From NCBI GenBank assembly GCA_041746415.1, contig JBGTHB010000054.1:1-6057 (forward strand): a stretch of 6,057 nt of DNA, written 5' to 3'. Of this stretch, positions 6,050-6,057 are shown piece by piece (within the stretch, counting starts at the first letter, position 1; each line of letters begins with the position of its first letter). Under the pieces are notes generated by a model that was not told the DNA's origin, made no database searches, and saw only the letters and a program-made list of their open reading frames with translations. Position numbers and translations under genes: made by a program. The DNA is from JBGTHB01 sp041746415. Lineage in GTDB: Bacteria; Pseudomonadota; Gammaproteobacteria; Coxiellales; Coxiellaceae.

Positions 6050-6057
6050 CCAGAGCT

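Overview
The window looks like chromosomal DNA from an AT-rich gammaproteobacterium. The best evidence is the tail of a CsrA homologue at the left edge, which is close to the enterobacterial protein through the GNQVRIG and PKxVxVHREEI core. The low-complexity, serine- and charge-rich style of the two right-hand proteins resembles the Legionellales/Coxiellaceae group of intracellular bacteria. That placement is an inference from composition and csrA similarity, not a match to a known genome.

Layout, left to right. (1) Positions 2-211 hold the 3' part of csrA, closed by a perfect 10-bp stem-loop terminator at 218-245. (2) Positions 246-745 have no convincing gene. They hold the first copy of a ~190-bp dispersed repeat (273-466), then a leader region with a candidate sigma70 promoter and a perfect 10-bp-arm palindrome (709-729) just ahead of the next ribosome binding site. 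(3) Positions 746-1885 encode a 379-aa ATPase of the AAA_14/DUF4143 family with a PD-(D/E)XK-like C-terminus. (4) Positions 1886-2192 hold a weak stem-loop, the second copy of the same repeat in direct orientation (1924-2114), and a short promoter region. (5) Positions 2193-2774 encode a 193-aa protein with four predicted membrane segments and an acidic Ser/Pro-rich C-terminal tail. (6) On the opposite strand and convergent with it, positions 6036-2815 encode a 1073-aa protein with no domain I recognise. It is mostly helical in character, has two disordered Ser-rich segments, and contains two short in-frame tandem repeats.

There is no sign of one operon. The ATPase sits between two directly repeated elements, has its own promoter-like leader, and looks like an independent accessory gene. 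The two right-hand genes converge with only 40 nt between their stops. Both carry serine/proline/acidic low-complexity segments, and a secreted or host-facing role is possible but unproven. CsrA is known to control effector and life-cycle genes in Legionella, but nothing here shows that it controls these neighbours.

The items most worth a second look are the ATPase-associated palindrome, the pair of direct repeats bracketing that gene, and the large orphan protein.
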